In this document: in pieces, positions 8,941-16,773 of the stretch
How positions within the stretch are numbered: position 1 is the first letter of the stretch
Layout of the letters: each line of letters begins with the position of its first letter
Assembly (NCBI RefSeq): GCF_018070565.1
Contig: NZ_JAGPXL010000021.1
Span: 1-64,000 of the forward strand
Length of the DNA stretch: 64,000 nucleotides
Source of the DNA: Streptomyces sp. B93
GTDB taxonomy: Bacteria; Actinomycetota; Actinomycetes; Streptomycetales; Streptomycetaceae
Direction: 5' to 3'
The notes under the pieces: generated by a model
Told to the model about the DNA's origin: nothing
The model's input: only the letters and a program-made list of their open reading frames with translations
Databases searched by the model: none
Program-made: the position numbers and the translations under genes

Positions 8941-9167
8941 GACCGTCTCCGGGACGCCTTCGCGATGCGGTGGCCGGTAAAGGCCTGGCCATGGCTGGAA
9001 CGGTGCGTAAGATCGTCTGCGCATGACAAGGTGGCCCGGCCGTTGGTCCGGACCCCTTGATCCGAGCCGCCTCGACGTCCGAGGATTTGCTCCCCGTTCT
9101 CCGCAACCGCGCGGTGGACGGGGAACGTCTTTGCGGACGCCCTTCCGGGGTGTGAGGACGTGCACCA

Positions 9168-9208
9168 CACGGCGTGGGGACGCCGTGCGGCGGGCGTGGG
9201 GACGCCCG
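9168..9208. repeat. Two adjacent GGGG-loop hairpins in the asd-sigma factor gap
   Basis: The gap 8941-9364 has no gene. It contains two perfect stem-loops 3 nt apart: CACGGCGT-GGGG-ACGCCGTG (9168-9187) and CGGGCGT-GGGG-ACGCCCG (9191-9208). Both share the 12-bp core GCGTGGGGACGC at a 22-bp interval. They may end asd transcripts or act in the leader of the sigma-factor gene. Nothing else distinctive is visible in this gap. Confidence 0.6.
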
Positions 9209-9364
9209 TTTCACTGGACTTAGGGGAAGAGCGGGACGCATGAGGGCAAGTGAGGCACCGTCGGTCGTGCTGCCTGACGCGAGAACGTCGCCGGTCGCGT
9301 CAGCCGGTACGAAAGTGACGCCCGGCACGTACAACCCCTGCGGGGGGACGCGCGTCCAACTCAC

Positions 9365-10045
9365 GTGGCAGAGGTACTCGACTTCACAGCGGCGACGCGC
9401 GGCACGGCACTGCGGCCCGCCCCCCGGCCCTTCCGGACCGGCCTGGCCGGTGCGCCCGGCGGCATGCCGGTGATCGCGCCGATGCCCGCAGCGCGGCCCG
9501 CCCGCATTCCCAGTCAGCGTGACGCTGTCGACCAGGTCGAGGCCGCGGCGGCCGGTACCACGGTCGACCACCTCACCGAGACCTACCGCGCCCACTACCG
9601 CTCCCTGCTCGGTCTCGCGGCCCTCCTCCTCGACGACACCGCCTCCTGCGAGGACGTCGTCCAGGAGGCGTTCATCCGCGTCCACTCCGCGCGCAAACGC
9701 GTCCGCGACCCGGAGAAGACCCTGGCCTATCTGCGCCAGACGGTCGTCAACCTCTCCCGCTCCGCGCTGCGCCGCCGCATCCTCGGACTGAAGCTGCTGT
9801 CCAAGCCGATGCCGGACATGGCGAGCGCCGAGGAGGGCGCCTACGACCAGCTGGAGCGCGACTCGCTGATCAAGGCCATGAAGGGCCTCCAGCGCCGTCA
9901 GCGCGAGGTGCTCGTGCTGCGCTACTTCGCCGACATGACCGAGGCCCAGGTCGCCGAGACGCTCGGCATATCGCTGGGCTCGGTGAAGGCGTACGGCTCG
10001 CGCGGGATCGCGGCCCTACGGCTGGCGATGGGGGCGTCGGCATGA
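9365..10045 (+). CDS. SigE-family (ECF-type) RNA polymerase sigma factor
   Basis: A 226-residue protein when read from the GTG at 9365; a later ATG (MPVIAP...) is possible because no strong ribosome site precedes either. Residues about 80-145 are sigma region 2 (HYRSLLGLAALLLDDTASCE, then DVVQEAFIRVHS), and about 175-220 is region 4 with the helix-turn-helix AQVAETLGISLGSVKAYGSR. It should direct RNA polymerase to a small regulon. The downstream gene overlaps its stop (ATGA) and encodes a one-span membrane protein, the classic place for an anti-sigma factor. Similar pairs follow asd in other Streptomyces. Confidence 0.9.
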   Translation: MAEVLDFTAATRGTALRPAPRPFRTGLAGAPGGMPVIAPMPAARPARIPSQRDAVDQVEAAAAGTTVDHLTETYRAHYRSLLGLAALLLDDTASCEDVVQEAFIRVHSARKRVRDPEKTLAYLRQTVVNLSRSALRRRILGLKLLSKPMPDMASAEEGAYDQLERDSLIKAMKGLQRRQREVLVLRYFADMTEAQVAETLGISLGSVKAYGSRGIAALRLAMGASA

Positions 10046-11280
10046 ACAAGGGGCATGACGACGAGCCACAGCAGAACAACACGCACGCTGGGAACGGAAC
10101 TGTGAACCACGGCCCCGACGACCAGGGTCTCGAACGGCAGGGTCTCGAACAGGACCTCGAACGGGATACCGGAGGGCCCGGCTCGGGCGTCCCCGACTCG
10201 GGCTCCCCCGACTCCGTCCTGCCCGGCTCGGACTCCCCGGGGGACCTCGCGTCCGACGAGCTGGCGCTGCGCCGGATGCTCCAGCAGGCGGTGCTGGACA
10301 TCGAGCCGCGTGACGGCACGCTGGAGCACCTGCGCCGCGCGGTGCCCGCGCGCCGGGCCCGCAAGCGGCAGGCCGCCGTCGGGCTGGCCGCCGCCGCGCT
10401 GTTCATCGGCACCGCCGTCCCCGCCGTACTGCACGTGTCGAAGTCCAACGGCAGCGACGCCAACCCCTCCATCGCGGGGCAGGCGTCCCAGGCGCAGGGC
10501 GGCGCGAACGAGGGCAAGGGCCCCGCCGGGTCCGAGAGCACCGCCGGGTCCGCTGACCAGACCCAGGGCGCGGGCAACGGCGGCACCGAGCAGGGCGACA
10601 AGGACGGCGGCGCCGGTACCGGCAGCGGGCCGAGCGACAGCGCGGGGCCGTCGGCGAGCACCGCCGTGGGGGCGCCCGCGTGCGAGGCCGCGCAGCTCAA
10701 CGGCACGGCCTCGGTGGACGCGCCCGACGCCATGGGCACGGTCTACGGCACGTTCCGGATCACCAACGTCTCCGGCAACGGCTGCACGGTCGGCGCCCCC
10801 GGCACCGTCGAGGTCCTCGCGCAGGGCGCGGCGGACCCGGCCCGGATCAGCGTGGTCAGCCACACCGCGGGCGACGCGGCGGGAAGCCTGCCCAGCCCGT
10901 CCGTCGAGGTGTCGTCGCTGCTGCTGAAGACGGGCGACTCCTACGAGGTGAAGTTCGCCTGGGTGCCCGCCGAGACCTGTCCCGTCGACAACGGCGGCAG
11001 CACCGGTGGCAGCACGGGAGGCGGTGACACCGGAGGCGGGGACACCGGGGGCACGAACCCGTCGCCCGACCCGAGCCCGACACAGAGCACCGGCACACAG
11101 GGCACGTCCACCGGCGGCGAGACGGGCACGTCCACCCAGCTGCTGACGGCGGACGGCACGCAGGACGGCAGCGTGACCGTCTCGCACACGACCGCGGCGG
11201 GTGGGCCGTCGGTGTCCGCGGTGGTCACCAACGCCTGCGCCGGGACGGTGTACCGGACCGGGGTGCTGCCCACGACCTGA
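10042..11280 (+). CDS. Single-span membrane protein, putative anti-sigma partner
   Basis: A 412-residue protein coupled to the sigma gene by an ATGA overlap. The first about 110 residues are hydrophilic and cytoplasmic, with ELALRRMLQQAVLDIEPRDGTLEHL then RRAVPARRARKR before one membrane helix (AAVGLAAAALFIGTAVPAVL). The outer part is a long Gly/Asp/Ser linker, a globular domain with a likely Cys-Cys pair (GAPACEAAQLN ... GNGCTVGAP), and further Gly/Thr-rich repeats (GGSTGGGDTGGGDTGG). I see no zinc anti-sigma motif, so the anti-sigma role rests on context only. The 3' end, including the stop codon, is part of a 22-bp tandem repeat. Confidence 0.75.
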   Translation: MNKGHDDEPQQNNTHAGNGTVNHGPDDQGLERQGLEQDLERDTGGPGSGVPDSGSPDSVLPGSDSPGDLASDELALRRMLQQAVLDIEPRDGTLEHLRRAVPARRARKRQAAVGLAAAALFIGTAVPAVLHVSKSNGSDANPSIAGQASQAQGGANEGKGPAGSESTAGSADQTQGAGNGGTEQGDKDGGAGTGSGPSDSAGPSASTAVGAPACEAAQLNGTASVDAPDAMGTVYGTFRITNVSGNGCTVGAPGTVEVLAQGAADPARISVVSHTAGDAAGSLPSPSVEVSSLLLKTGDSYEVKFAWVPAETCPVDNGGSTGGSTGGGDTGGGDTGGTNPSPDPSPTQSTGTQGTSTGGETGTSTQLLTADGTQDGSVTVSHTTAAGGPSVSAVVTNACAGTVYRTGVLPTT

Positions 11281-11324
11281 CGGGACGCTGCCCACGACCT
11301 GACGGGACGCTGCCCACGACCGGG
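11259..11324. repeat. Three 22-bp tandem repeats spanning a stop codon
   Basis: Units at 11259-11280, 11281-11302 and 11303-11324 share the core CTGCCCACGACC. The first unit ends with the TGA of the membrane-protein gene and the second repeats that TGA; the third diverges at the end. This is a recent-looking slipped-strand duplication at the gene terminus. Confidence 0.8.
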
Positions 11325-11357
11325 CGGGGCGCGGCCTCACGCGGCCTGGGCGGAGGC

Positions 11358-12155
11358 TCAGACCCGGGACGGGCTGAGGGCTTCCTGGCCGTCGGCCTCG
11401 TCCGGGACGAGGCCGAGTTCCGCGTCCCGGGCGAACTCCGTCTCGCGGCGGAACAGCCGGAACCACATGAAGACGACGAAGCCCGCGAAGACGAACCACT
11501 CGCCGGTGTAGCCGAGGTTCTGGAACGCCTTCAGGTCCAGGCCGGTGTTCTGCGGCGCGGTCGCCGGTACGGCGGTCATGCCGGAGTCGGCCTTCTCCAG
11601 GGTGATCCAGGCGTCGTAGAGGTCGTACGGCACCAGGTTCACCAGCGAGGGCGAGCTGATCGCGGCGGTCTGGCCGGCGGGCAGGCCGCCGCGGGCGCTG
11701 ACGCCGTTCTCACCGGGGTTCTCGGAGGCCTGGAGCGCGCCCGTGACGGTGACCTCGCCGGTCGGCGCGGCGGGGGCCTTCGTCGGGTCGGCGGTGCCGG
11801 GCAGCCAGCCTCGGACGACCGGGAGGGCCTTGCCGGAGTCGGTGCGCAGCAGCGCCAGGACGTAGTAGCCGCGCCTGCCGTCGAGGTCGCGGTCGGGGAC
11901 GAGGAGCTGGTCGGCGTAGTGGCCGGTCGCGGTGGTCCGCGCGCCGGAGGTCTCCTTGTCCACGGGCAGCACGTCGGCCAGGGGGCGGGCCGCCCGGTCC
12001 TCGTCGGCGGCCTTCTGGTCGGCGCCGCGGTGGGTGTCGACGCGCTCCTCGAACCGGCTCAGCTGCCAGGACCCCATGAAGACACAGAAGGGGATGGCGA
12101 GCAGCACGAAGACGTTGATCCCCCACCAGCGGGGCGTCAGCAGGAACCGGTACAC
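11358..12155 (-). CDS. SURF1-family membrane protein (cytochrome oxidase biogenesis)
   Basis: Two membrane helices bracket the protein: one near the N-terminus (WWGINVFVLLAIPFCVFMGSWQL) and one near the C-terminus (EWFVFAGFVVFMWFRLF). Between them are an extracytoplasmic domain with LPVVRGWLPG and GEVTVTGALQ and the conserved NLGYTGEWF. This is the SURF1 layout, associated with assembly of the aa3 oxidase. I use the GTG at 12155 (265 residues, peptide MYRFLLTPRW), since TACCTT lies 7 nt upstream and fits a leaderless start. A longer frame opens at a GTG at 12239. Confidence 0.85.
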   Translation of the reverse strand: MYRFLLTPRWWGINVFVLLAIPFCVFMGSWQLSRFEERVDTHRGADQKAADEDRAARPLADVLPVDKETSGARTTATGHYADQLLVPDRDLDGRRGYYVLALLRTDSGKALPVVRGWLPGTADPTKAPAAPTGEVTVTGALQASENPGENGVSARGGLPAGQTAAISSPSLVNLVPYDLYDAWITLEKADSGMTAVPATAPQNTGLDLKAFQNLGYTGEWFVFAGFVVFMWFRLFRRETEFARDAELGLVPDEADGQEALSPSRV

Positions 12156-12217
12156 GCCCTCAAAGGTACGGGGCCGGGGCGGGGCGCCGGATCGCGGGGT
12201 CGGCGGGTGTGAAGGAG

Positions 12218-12226
12218 TTGTCCACA
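12218..12226 (+). promoter_or_regulatory. Perfect DnaA box
   Basis: TTGTCCACA, the Streptomyces DnaA-box consensus, lies between the divergent SURF1 and S9-peptidase genes. A near match, TTTTCCACA, is at 12260-12268 in the same orientation. Function is unproven. Confidence 0.5.
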
Positions 12227-12319
12227 GGGTGGGGGCCACGTGGTGGGTGACCGTGGGAGTTTTCCACAGGCTGGGGGTCTCGGCAGCGGGGTGTCGCTCC
12301 GTGCGGGCAGTATGGGGTC

Positions 12320-14182
12320 ATGACTGAGAGCAACGGGGCGGCGGCGCCTGATCAGCGGGAACAGCACATGGCGAGCGGACTGGGCGAGGTGGTGCCCGAC
12401 TGGGAGAAGCGCTTCCGGGCACCCCGGGTGTCCCTGCCGGACTGGGCGGAGGACGCACCGGACCACGCCCTGTTCGTGTCCAACGCCACGGGGACGTACG
12501 AGCTGTACGCGTGGGACCGGTCCACCGGCGAGCAGCGCCAGGCGACCCACCGGCCGAACGGCACGACGGACGGCACGCTCTCCCCGGACGGCCGGTGGAT
12601 CTGGTGGTTCGACGACAAGGACGGCGACGAGTTCGGCGTCTGGCGGCGCCAGCCCTTCGCGGGCGGCGAGGACGAGCTTGCGGTACCGGGCCTCGACCCG
12701 TCGTACCCGGCGGGGCTCGCCCTCGCCCGGGACGGCCGCACGGCCGTGGTAGGCCGCTCCACCGACGAGGACGGCACGACGATCCACCTGGCTTGTGAGG
12801 GCCACGCCCCGGTGGAGATCTACCGGCACCGCGAGTCGGCGGGCGTCGGCGGGCTGTCGCACGACGGCTCCCTGATCGCGATCGAGCACACCGAGCACGG
12901 CGACGCGATGCACTCGGCGCTGCGCGTGCTCCGCCAGGACGGTACGACGGTGGCGGAGCTGGACGACACCGAGGGCGGCCGGGTCGAGCTGGGCCTTGAG
13001 GTGCTGGGCTTCGCGCCGGTCGACGGGGACACCCGGCTGCTCATCGGGCACCAGCGGCGGGGCCGCTGGGAGCCGCTGGTGTGGGACGTGGCGAGCGGCG
13101 CGCAGACCGACCTCGCCCTCGACCTGCCCGGCGACGTGAGCGCCGAGTGGTACCCGGACGGCTCGGGGCTGCTGATCGCGCACAGCTTCGAGGCCCGCAG
13201 CGAGCTGTTCCGGTACGACCTGGCGGCGCGTGAGCTGACGCGGATCGACACCCCGGCCGGCTCGGTGTCGGGGGCGACGGCCCGCCCCGACGGCAGCGTG
13301 GAGTACCTGTGGTCGTCGGCGGCCGAGCCGTCGGCGGTGCGCTCCACCGCCGGTGGTGTGGTGCTCGACCCGCCGGGGATGCGGTCGCCGGGGTCGGTGC
13401 CCGTGGAGGACGTGTGGGTGGAGGGGCCGGGCGGCCGGATCCACGCCCTGGTGCAGCGGCCGGTGGGCGTGAGCGGGCCGGTGCCGACGGTCTTCGACAT
13501 CCACGGCGGTCCGACCTGGCACGACAGCGACTCCTTCGCCGCGGGCCCGGCCGCCTGGGTGGACCACGGGTACGCGGTGGTGCGGGTCAACTACCGCGGC
13601 TCCACCGGGTACGGCCGCGCCTGGACGGACGCGCTCAAGCACCGCGTCGGTCTGATCGAGCTGGAGGACATCGCGGCGGTGCGGGAGTGGGCGGTCGCCT
13701 CCGGGCTCGCCGACCCCGAGCGGCTGGTCCTGACCGGCGGTTCCTGGGGCGGGTACCTCACCCTGCTCGGCCTCGGCACCCAGCCGGAGGCGTGGGCGCT
13801 GGGCATCGCCGTCGTCCCGGTCGCGGACTACGTCACCGCGTACCACGACGAGATGGAGGCGCTGAAGGCCATGGACCGCACCCTCCTCGGCGGCACCCCC
13901 GAGGAGGTCCCCGAGCGGTACGAGGCGTCGTCGCCGCTGACGTACGTCGACCAGGTCAAGGCGCCCGTCTACATCTCCGCCGGGGTCAACGACCCGCGCT
14001 GCCCGATCCGCCAGATCGAGAACTACGTCAAGCGTCTGGAGGCCCGCGGCGCCGTCCACGAGGTCTACCGGTACGACGCGGGGCACGGCTCGCTGGTCGT
14101 CGACGAGCGCATCAAGCAGGTCCGGCTGGAGCTGGAGTTCGCCGAGCGGCACCTGAGCCGGACGGCGGCCGTGCGGGGCTGA
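12320..14182 (+). CDS. S9-family (prolyl oligopeptidase-like) serine peptidase
   Basis: A 620-residue soluble protein. The first about 360 residues contain WD/TolB-like propeller strands (DGTLSPDGRWIWWFDD, GVGGLSHDGSLIAIEH). The C-terminal 260 residues are an alpha/beta hydrolase with the oxyanion HGGPTWHD, nucleophile GGSWGGY, an acid in YISAGVNDPRCP and the catalytic His near residue 589 (YDAGHGS). These enzymes cleave small peptides or acyl-peptides in the cytoplasm. The start ATG at 12320 has no strong ribosome site. No signal peptide is present. The gene appears monocistronic, followed by a convergent small gene. Confidence 0.93.
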   Translation: MTESNGAAAPDQREQHMASGLGEVVPDWEKRFRAPRVSLPDWAEDAPDHALFVSNATGTYELYAWDRSTGEQRQATHRPNGTTDGTLSPDGRWIWWFDDKDGDEFGVWRRQPFAGGEDELAVPGLDPSYPAGLALARDGRTAVVGRSTDEDGTTIHLACEGHAPVEIYRHRESAGVGGLSHDGSLIAIEHTEHGDAMHSALRVLRQDGTTVAELDDTEGGRVELGLEVLGFAPVDGDTRLLIGHQRRGRWEPLVWDVASGAQTDLALDLPGDVSAEWYPDGSGLLIAHSFEARSELFRYDLAARELTRIDTPAGSVSGATARPDGSVEYLWSSAAEPSAVRSTAGGVVLDPPGMRSPGSVPVEDVWVEGPGGRIHALVQRPVGVSGPVPTVFDIHGGPTWHDSDSFAAGPAAWVDHGYAVVRVNYRGSTGYGRAWTDALKHRVGLIELEDIAAVREWAVASGLADPERLVLTGGSWGGYLTLLGLGTQPEAWALGIAVVPVADYVTAYHDEMEALKAMDRTLLGGTPEEVPERYEASSPLTYVDQVKAPVYISAGVNDPRCPIRQIENYVKRLEARGAVHEVYRYDAGHGSLVVDERIKQVRLELEFAERHLSRTAAVRG

Positions 14183-14218
14183 GGCCCGGGGGGCCGGTCC
14201 CCGGGGCGGGGCCGGTCC

Positions 14219-14545
14219 TCAGGGCGAGGGGGGTGTGCGCGGCGGCCGCACCACCGCCACACCGCCGTCCAGATCGACCCGGGTCCGGTTCGGCGGCGCC
14301 CCGTCCTCCTCGTCGTCGCGCATCAGCAGCGCGGACTGCCGTTCCTTCAGTTCGTGCTGCTTGCCCGGCGACAGCGCGCCGTGCAACTGCTCGAAGCCGG
14401 TGGCGGAGACCTGCCCCACCCGGGCCCCGTTCCGCCAGGGCAACAGCCCGGCACGCCCCGCGTGCAGCAGCACCTGATCGACGAGGGCGACAACGGTGAG
14501 CAGGATCACCAGCCCGGGAAGCGTGACGAAGACGGCGAAGCCCAT
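14219..14545 (-). CDS. DUF6191 small membrane protein
   Basis: From the ATG at 14545 the protein has 108 residues: a single N-terminal membrane helix (MGFAVFVTLPGLVILLTVVA), then a hydrophilic tail with LLPWRNGARVGQVSATGFEQLHGALSPGKQHELKERQ (given as segments LLPWRNGARVGQ and GFEQLHGALSPGKQHELK). This fits the actinobacterial DUF6191 family of unknown role. An in-frame ATG at 14575 would add 10 residues; the family usually begins at the membrane helix. It converges with the S9 peptidase gene, 36 bp away. Confidence 0.75.
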   Translation of the reverse strand: MGFAVFVTLPGLVILLTVVALVDQVLLHAGRAGLLPWRNGARVGQVSATGFEQLHGALSPGKQHELKERQSALLMRDDEEDGAPPNRTRVDLDGGVAVVRPPRTPPSP

Positions 14546-14682
14546 GGGACCCAGTCTGCCGGAGCCCTCCGGCACCGGTCACCGGGTGGGACGGCCCCCG
14601 AGGCCGGACGCCGGTCACCGGTGAGCGTGCCCCAGGCCAGGCACCGGTCGCCCGTCGGGAGCGCCGCAGGCCCCCGTGCCGG

Positions 14683-16614
14683 TCACTGGGTCCTGCGGTG
14701 GCGGCCCGTCAGGAGGGCCAGGCCCTGGCGGGTTGCCGCCAGGACGACGCGGTCCTCGGCGCGCAGGACGTAGGTGGGAGGGAGGTCCCAGATGAGGGCG
14801 GAGGCGGGCGGGCTGGTGCCGGGCGGGGGCACGGTCGCGAGGTCGGGGCGGCGGTCCTCCGGGGCCACCGCGTCCAGGGCCAGCACCCGCCAGTATCCGG
14901 CGCGGAAGGCGTCCGCGACCGTCTTGCCCTCCAGCTGCGGGATGCCGCGGACGACGACCGCGGCGAAGACCAGCACCCGCCGCTCCACGGGGATCGCCCC
15001 CAGCACCTGGCGGCCCATCATCGCCCCGGCGAACGCGGGCGCCGCGAGATGGGTCACGCTGCGGCTGCGGGTGAGCGCCGCCGGGTGCGCGGCGCGCAGG
15101 GTGCGGTACACGGCGGTGGCGAAGTCGTCGTCGTACAGGCGGAGCACCACCCGCAGGTCGGGCCGGACCGACCGCGCGTACAGCACCGCCTCCAGGTTGG
15201 TGGTGTCGACGCTGGTGAGGGCGAGGAAGGAGTGAGCGCGATGGATCTTGGCGGCCTCCAGGACGCCCTCCTCGGTGACGTCCCCGAGCACCACCGGCAC
15301 CCGCAGCCGCCGCGCCGTGGCCATGCCGCGCGCGTCGTCGTCGGACTCCACGCAGACCACGGGTATGTCGAGTTCCTTCAGCCGGGTCAGCACCCGGGTG
15401 CCGATCTTGCCCAGGCCGAGCAGCACGACATGCCCGGCGAGCCCCCGCGGCGGCTTGCGCAGCGAGGAGACGCTGCGGAAGGTGCCGAGCGCCTCCAGCA
15501 CGGCGGCCAGCAGCACCGGCAGCAGCAGCAACCCCAGCAGCCCGGCGAGGAGTTGCAGGATCTGACGGCCCGGCGTCTCGTCGAGGGCGGGGTCGTTGAT
15601 GGAGAGCAGGTCGAGCAGCGTCTCGTAGGTGGCGTGCAGCGGATGCTCGCCGGTGACGACGGTCAGCGCCACGGTGAGGGCGACGACCGCGGCCACCAGA
15701 CCGGCCAGGGACCACCGCAGCCGACGCGAGAACAGCGAGGCGAAGGGCGGCAGGAAGCTGACCGCGCGGCCACGGCGCCCTGCGCGCCCGGCGGACTGCG
15801 GCGGGCCGGTGTAGGACACCTGCTCCAGGACCACCGTGCCGCGCCCGGTGGCCGCCGCGACCTCGTTCTCGTCGGGCAGCAGCCGGGGCCCGCCCTCGCT
15901 GCTCTCCGAGCCGTCCGCACCGGCCGGGTCGCTGCTGGTCGCCGACAGCAGGGCCAGCGTGCACAGTCCGGGGTCGGCGACCTGACCGGGCGCGGGCGGG
16001 GTGCGTTCCACGGCCCGCAGCAGCAGCCCGTCGGTCTGGACGACCTTGCTGGTGCCGACGACCGCGGTCGCGGCCAGCGCGGGCGCCGCCGTGTCGGCGT
16101 CGGAGAGCACGGTGGTGGAGGCGTCGAGTTCGGCGGCCGACATGTCACCGGTCGCCAGCGCGGCGGCCTGGTCGAGGAGGTCCTCGATGTGCTGGCCGAG
16201 TCGCCGGTTGTACAGGCGCAGCACGAGCCGCAGCCGGGGGTTGAGGCGGCGGGCGGTGAGCGCGGCGCGGATGTTGGTCTCGTCGTCGTCGTACACCAGG
16301 GCGAGCGCGGCGGCCCGTTCCACGCCCGCGTCGGCGAGGACGGCCTCGGTCGGCTCGGTGACCTCCAGCATCCGTTCGTTGCCGGTGCCGTCGCCGCCGG
16401 GCGCGGCGGTGCCGTTGGTGCCCGCGGCACGGCTGACGGCGGCGCTGACCATCCGGTCCAGCAGCGCCGCCGACGCCGCCCGCGCCCTGCCCACCACCGG
16501 CTGCCGCACCCGGCGCCCGGAGGGCGGGACGACGAGCGTCACCTGTTCGCCGTAGACACCGCGCAGCTCGGCGGCGAGCCGGTGCGCCAGCCCGTCGTCG
16601 CCGCACACCACCAT
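14683..16614 (-). CDS. Membrane protein with two TrkA-N (RCK) domains, putative cation channel or transporter regulator
   Basis: From the ATG at 16614 the protein has 643 residues (MVVCGDDGLAHRLAAEL); a GTG at 16662 would add 16. The N-terminal Rossmann domain (residues 1-250) includes VYDDDETNIRAALTARR and VLRLYNRRLGQHIEDLL. Two membrane helices near the middle (LAGLVAAVVALTVALTVV; LLAGLLGLLLLPVLLAAVLE) flank a short re-entrant-like loop, and a second TrkA-N domain (HVVLLGLGKIGTRVLTRL) follows. This resembles CASTOR/POLLUX-type or RCK-gated channels. A K+-filter TxGYG motif is absent, so the ion is unknown. No neighbour is co-directional. Confidence 0.85.
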   Translation of the reverse strand: MVVCGDDGLAHRLAAELRGVYGEQVTLVVPPSGRRVRQPVVGRARAASAALLDRMVSAAVSRAAGTNGTAAPGGDGTGNERMLEVTEPTEAVLADAGVERAAALALVYDDDETNIRAALTARRLNPRLRLVLRLYNRRLGQHIEDLLDQAAALATGDMSAAELDASTTVLSDADTAAPALAATAVVGTSKVVQTDGLLLRAVERTPPAPGQVADPGLCTLALLSATSSDPAGADGSESSEGGPRLLPDENEVAAATGRGTVVLEQVSYTGPPQSAGRAGRRGRAVSFLPPFASLFSRRLRWSLAGLVAAVVALTVALTVVTGEHPLHATYETLLDLLSINDPALDETPGRQILQLLAGLLGLLLLPVLLAAVLEALGTFRSVSSLRKPPRGLAGHVVLLGLGKIGTRVLTRLKELDIPVVCVESDDDARGMATARRLRVPVVLGDVTEEGVLEAAKIHRAHSFLALTSVDTTNLEAVLYARSVRPDLRVVLRLYDDDFATAVYRTLRAAHPAALTRSRSVTHLAAPAFAGAMMGRQVLGAIPVERRVLVFAAVVVRGIPQLEGKTVADAFRAGYWRVLALDAVAPEDRRPDLATVPPPGTSPPASALIWDLPPTYVLRAEDRVVLAATRQGLALLTGRHRRTQ

Positions 16615-16773
16615 GTGCGCGGCCGTGTCACCCGGCCCTGCCTGATACGGAACGCTCCCCACATCGGCAAAGACTGCCTCAACTGCGGCGATGGTTCCAG
16701 AAGCTGACTGAACGTCGGGCCCCGGACCGCCGTATGGGAGGGGAGGCGACGCGATCCAGGAGGTGCCCGAACC

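Noticed and set aside
8997-9018. ECF sigma promoter (GGAAC ... CGTCT) upstream of the sigma gene
   Set aside because: The spacer is only 12 bp, shorter than the 16-17 bp expected, and the site is over 340 bp from the start codon.
12137-14152. A 671-codon minus-strand open frame opposite the S9 peptidase
   Set aside because: Antisense shadow with Arg/Val/Gly-rich composition; the plus-strand peptidase has a complete catalytic triad.
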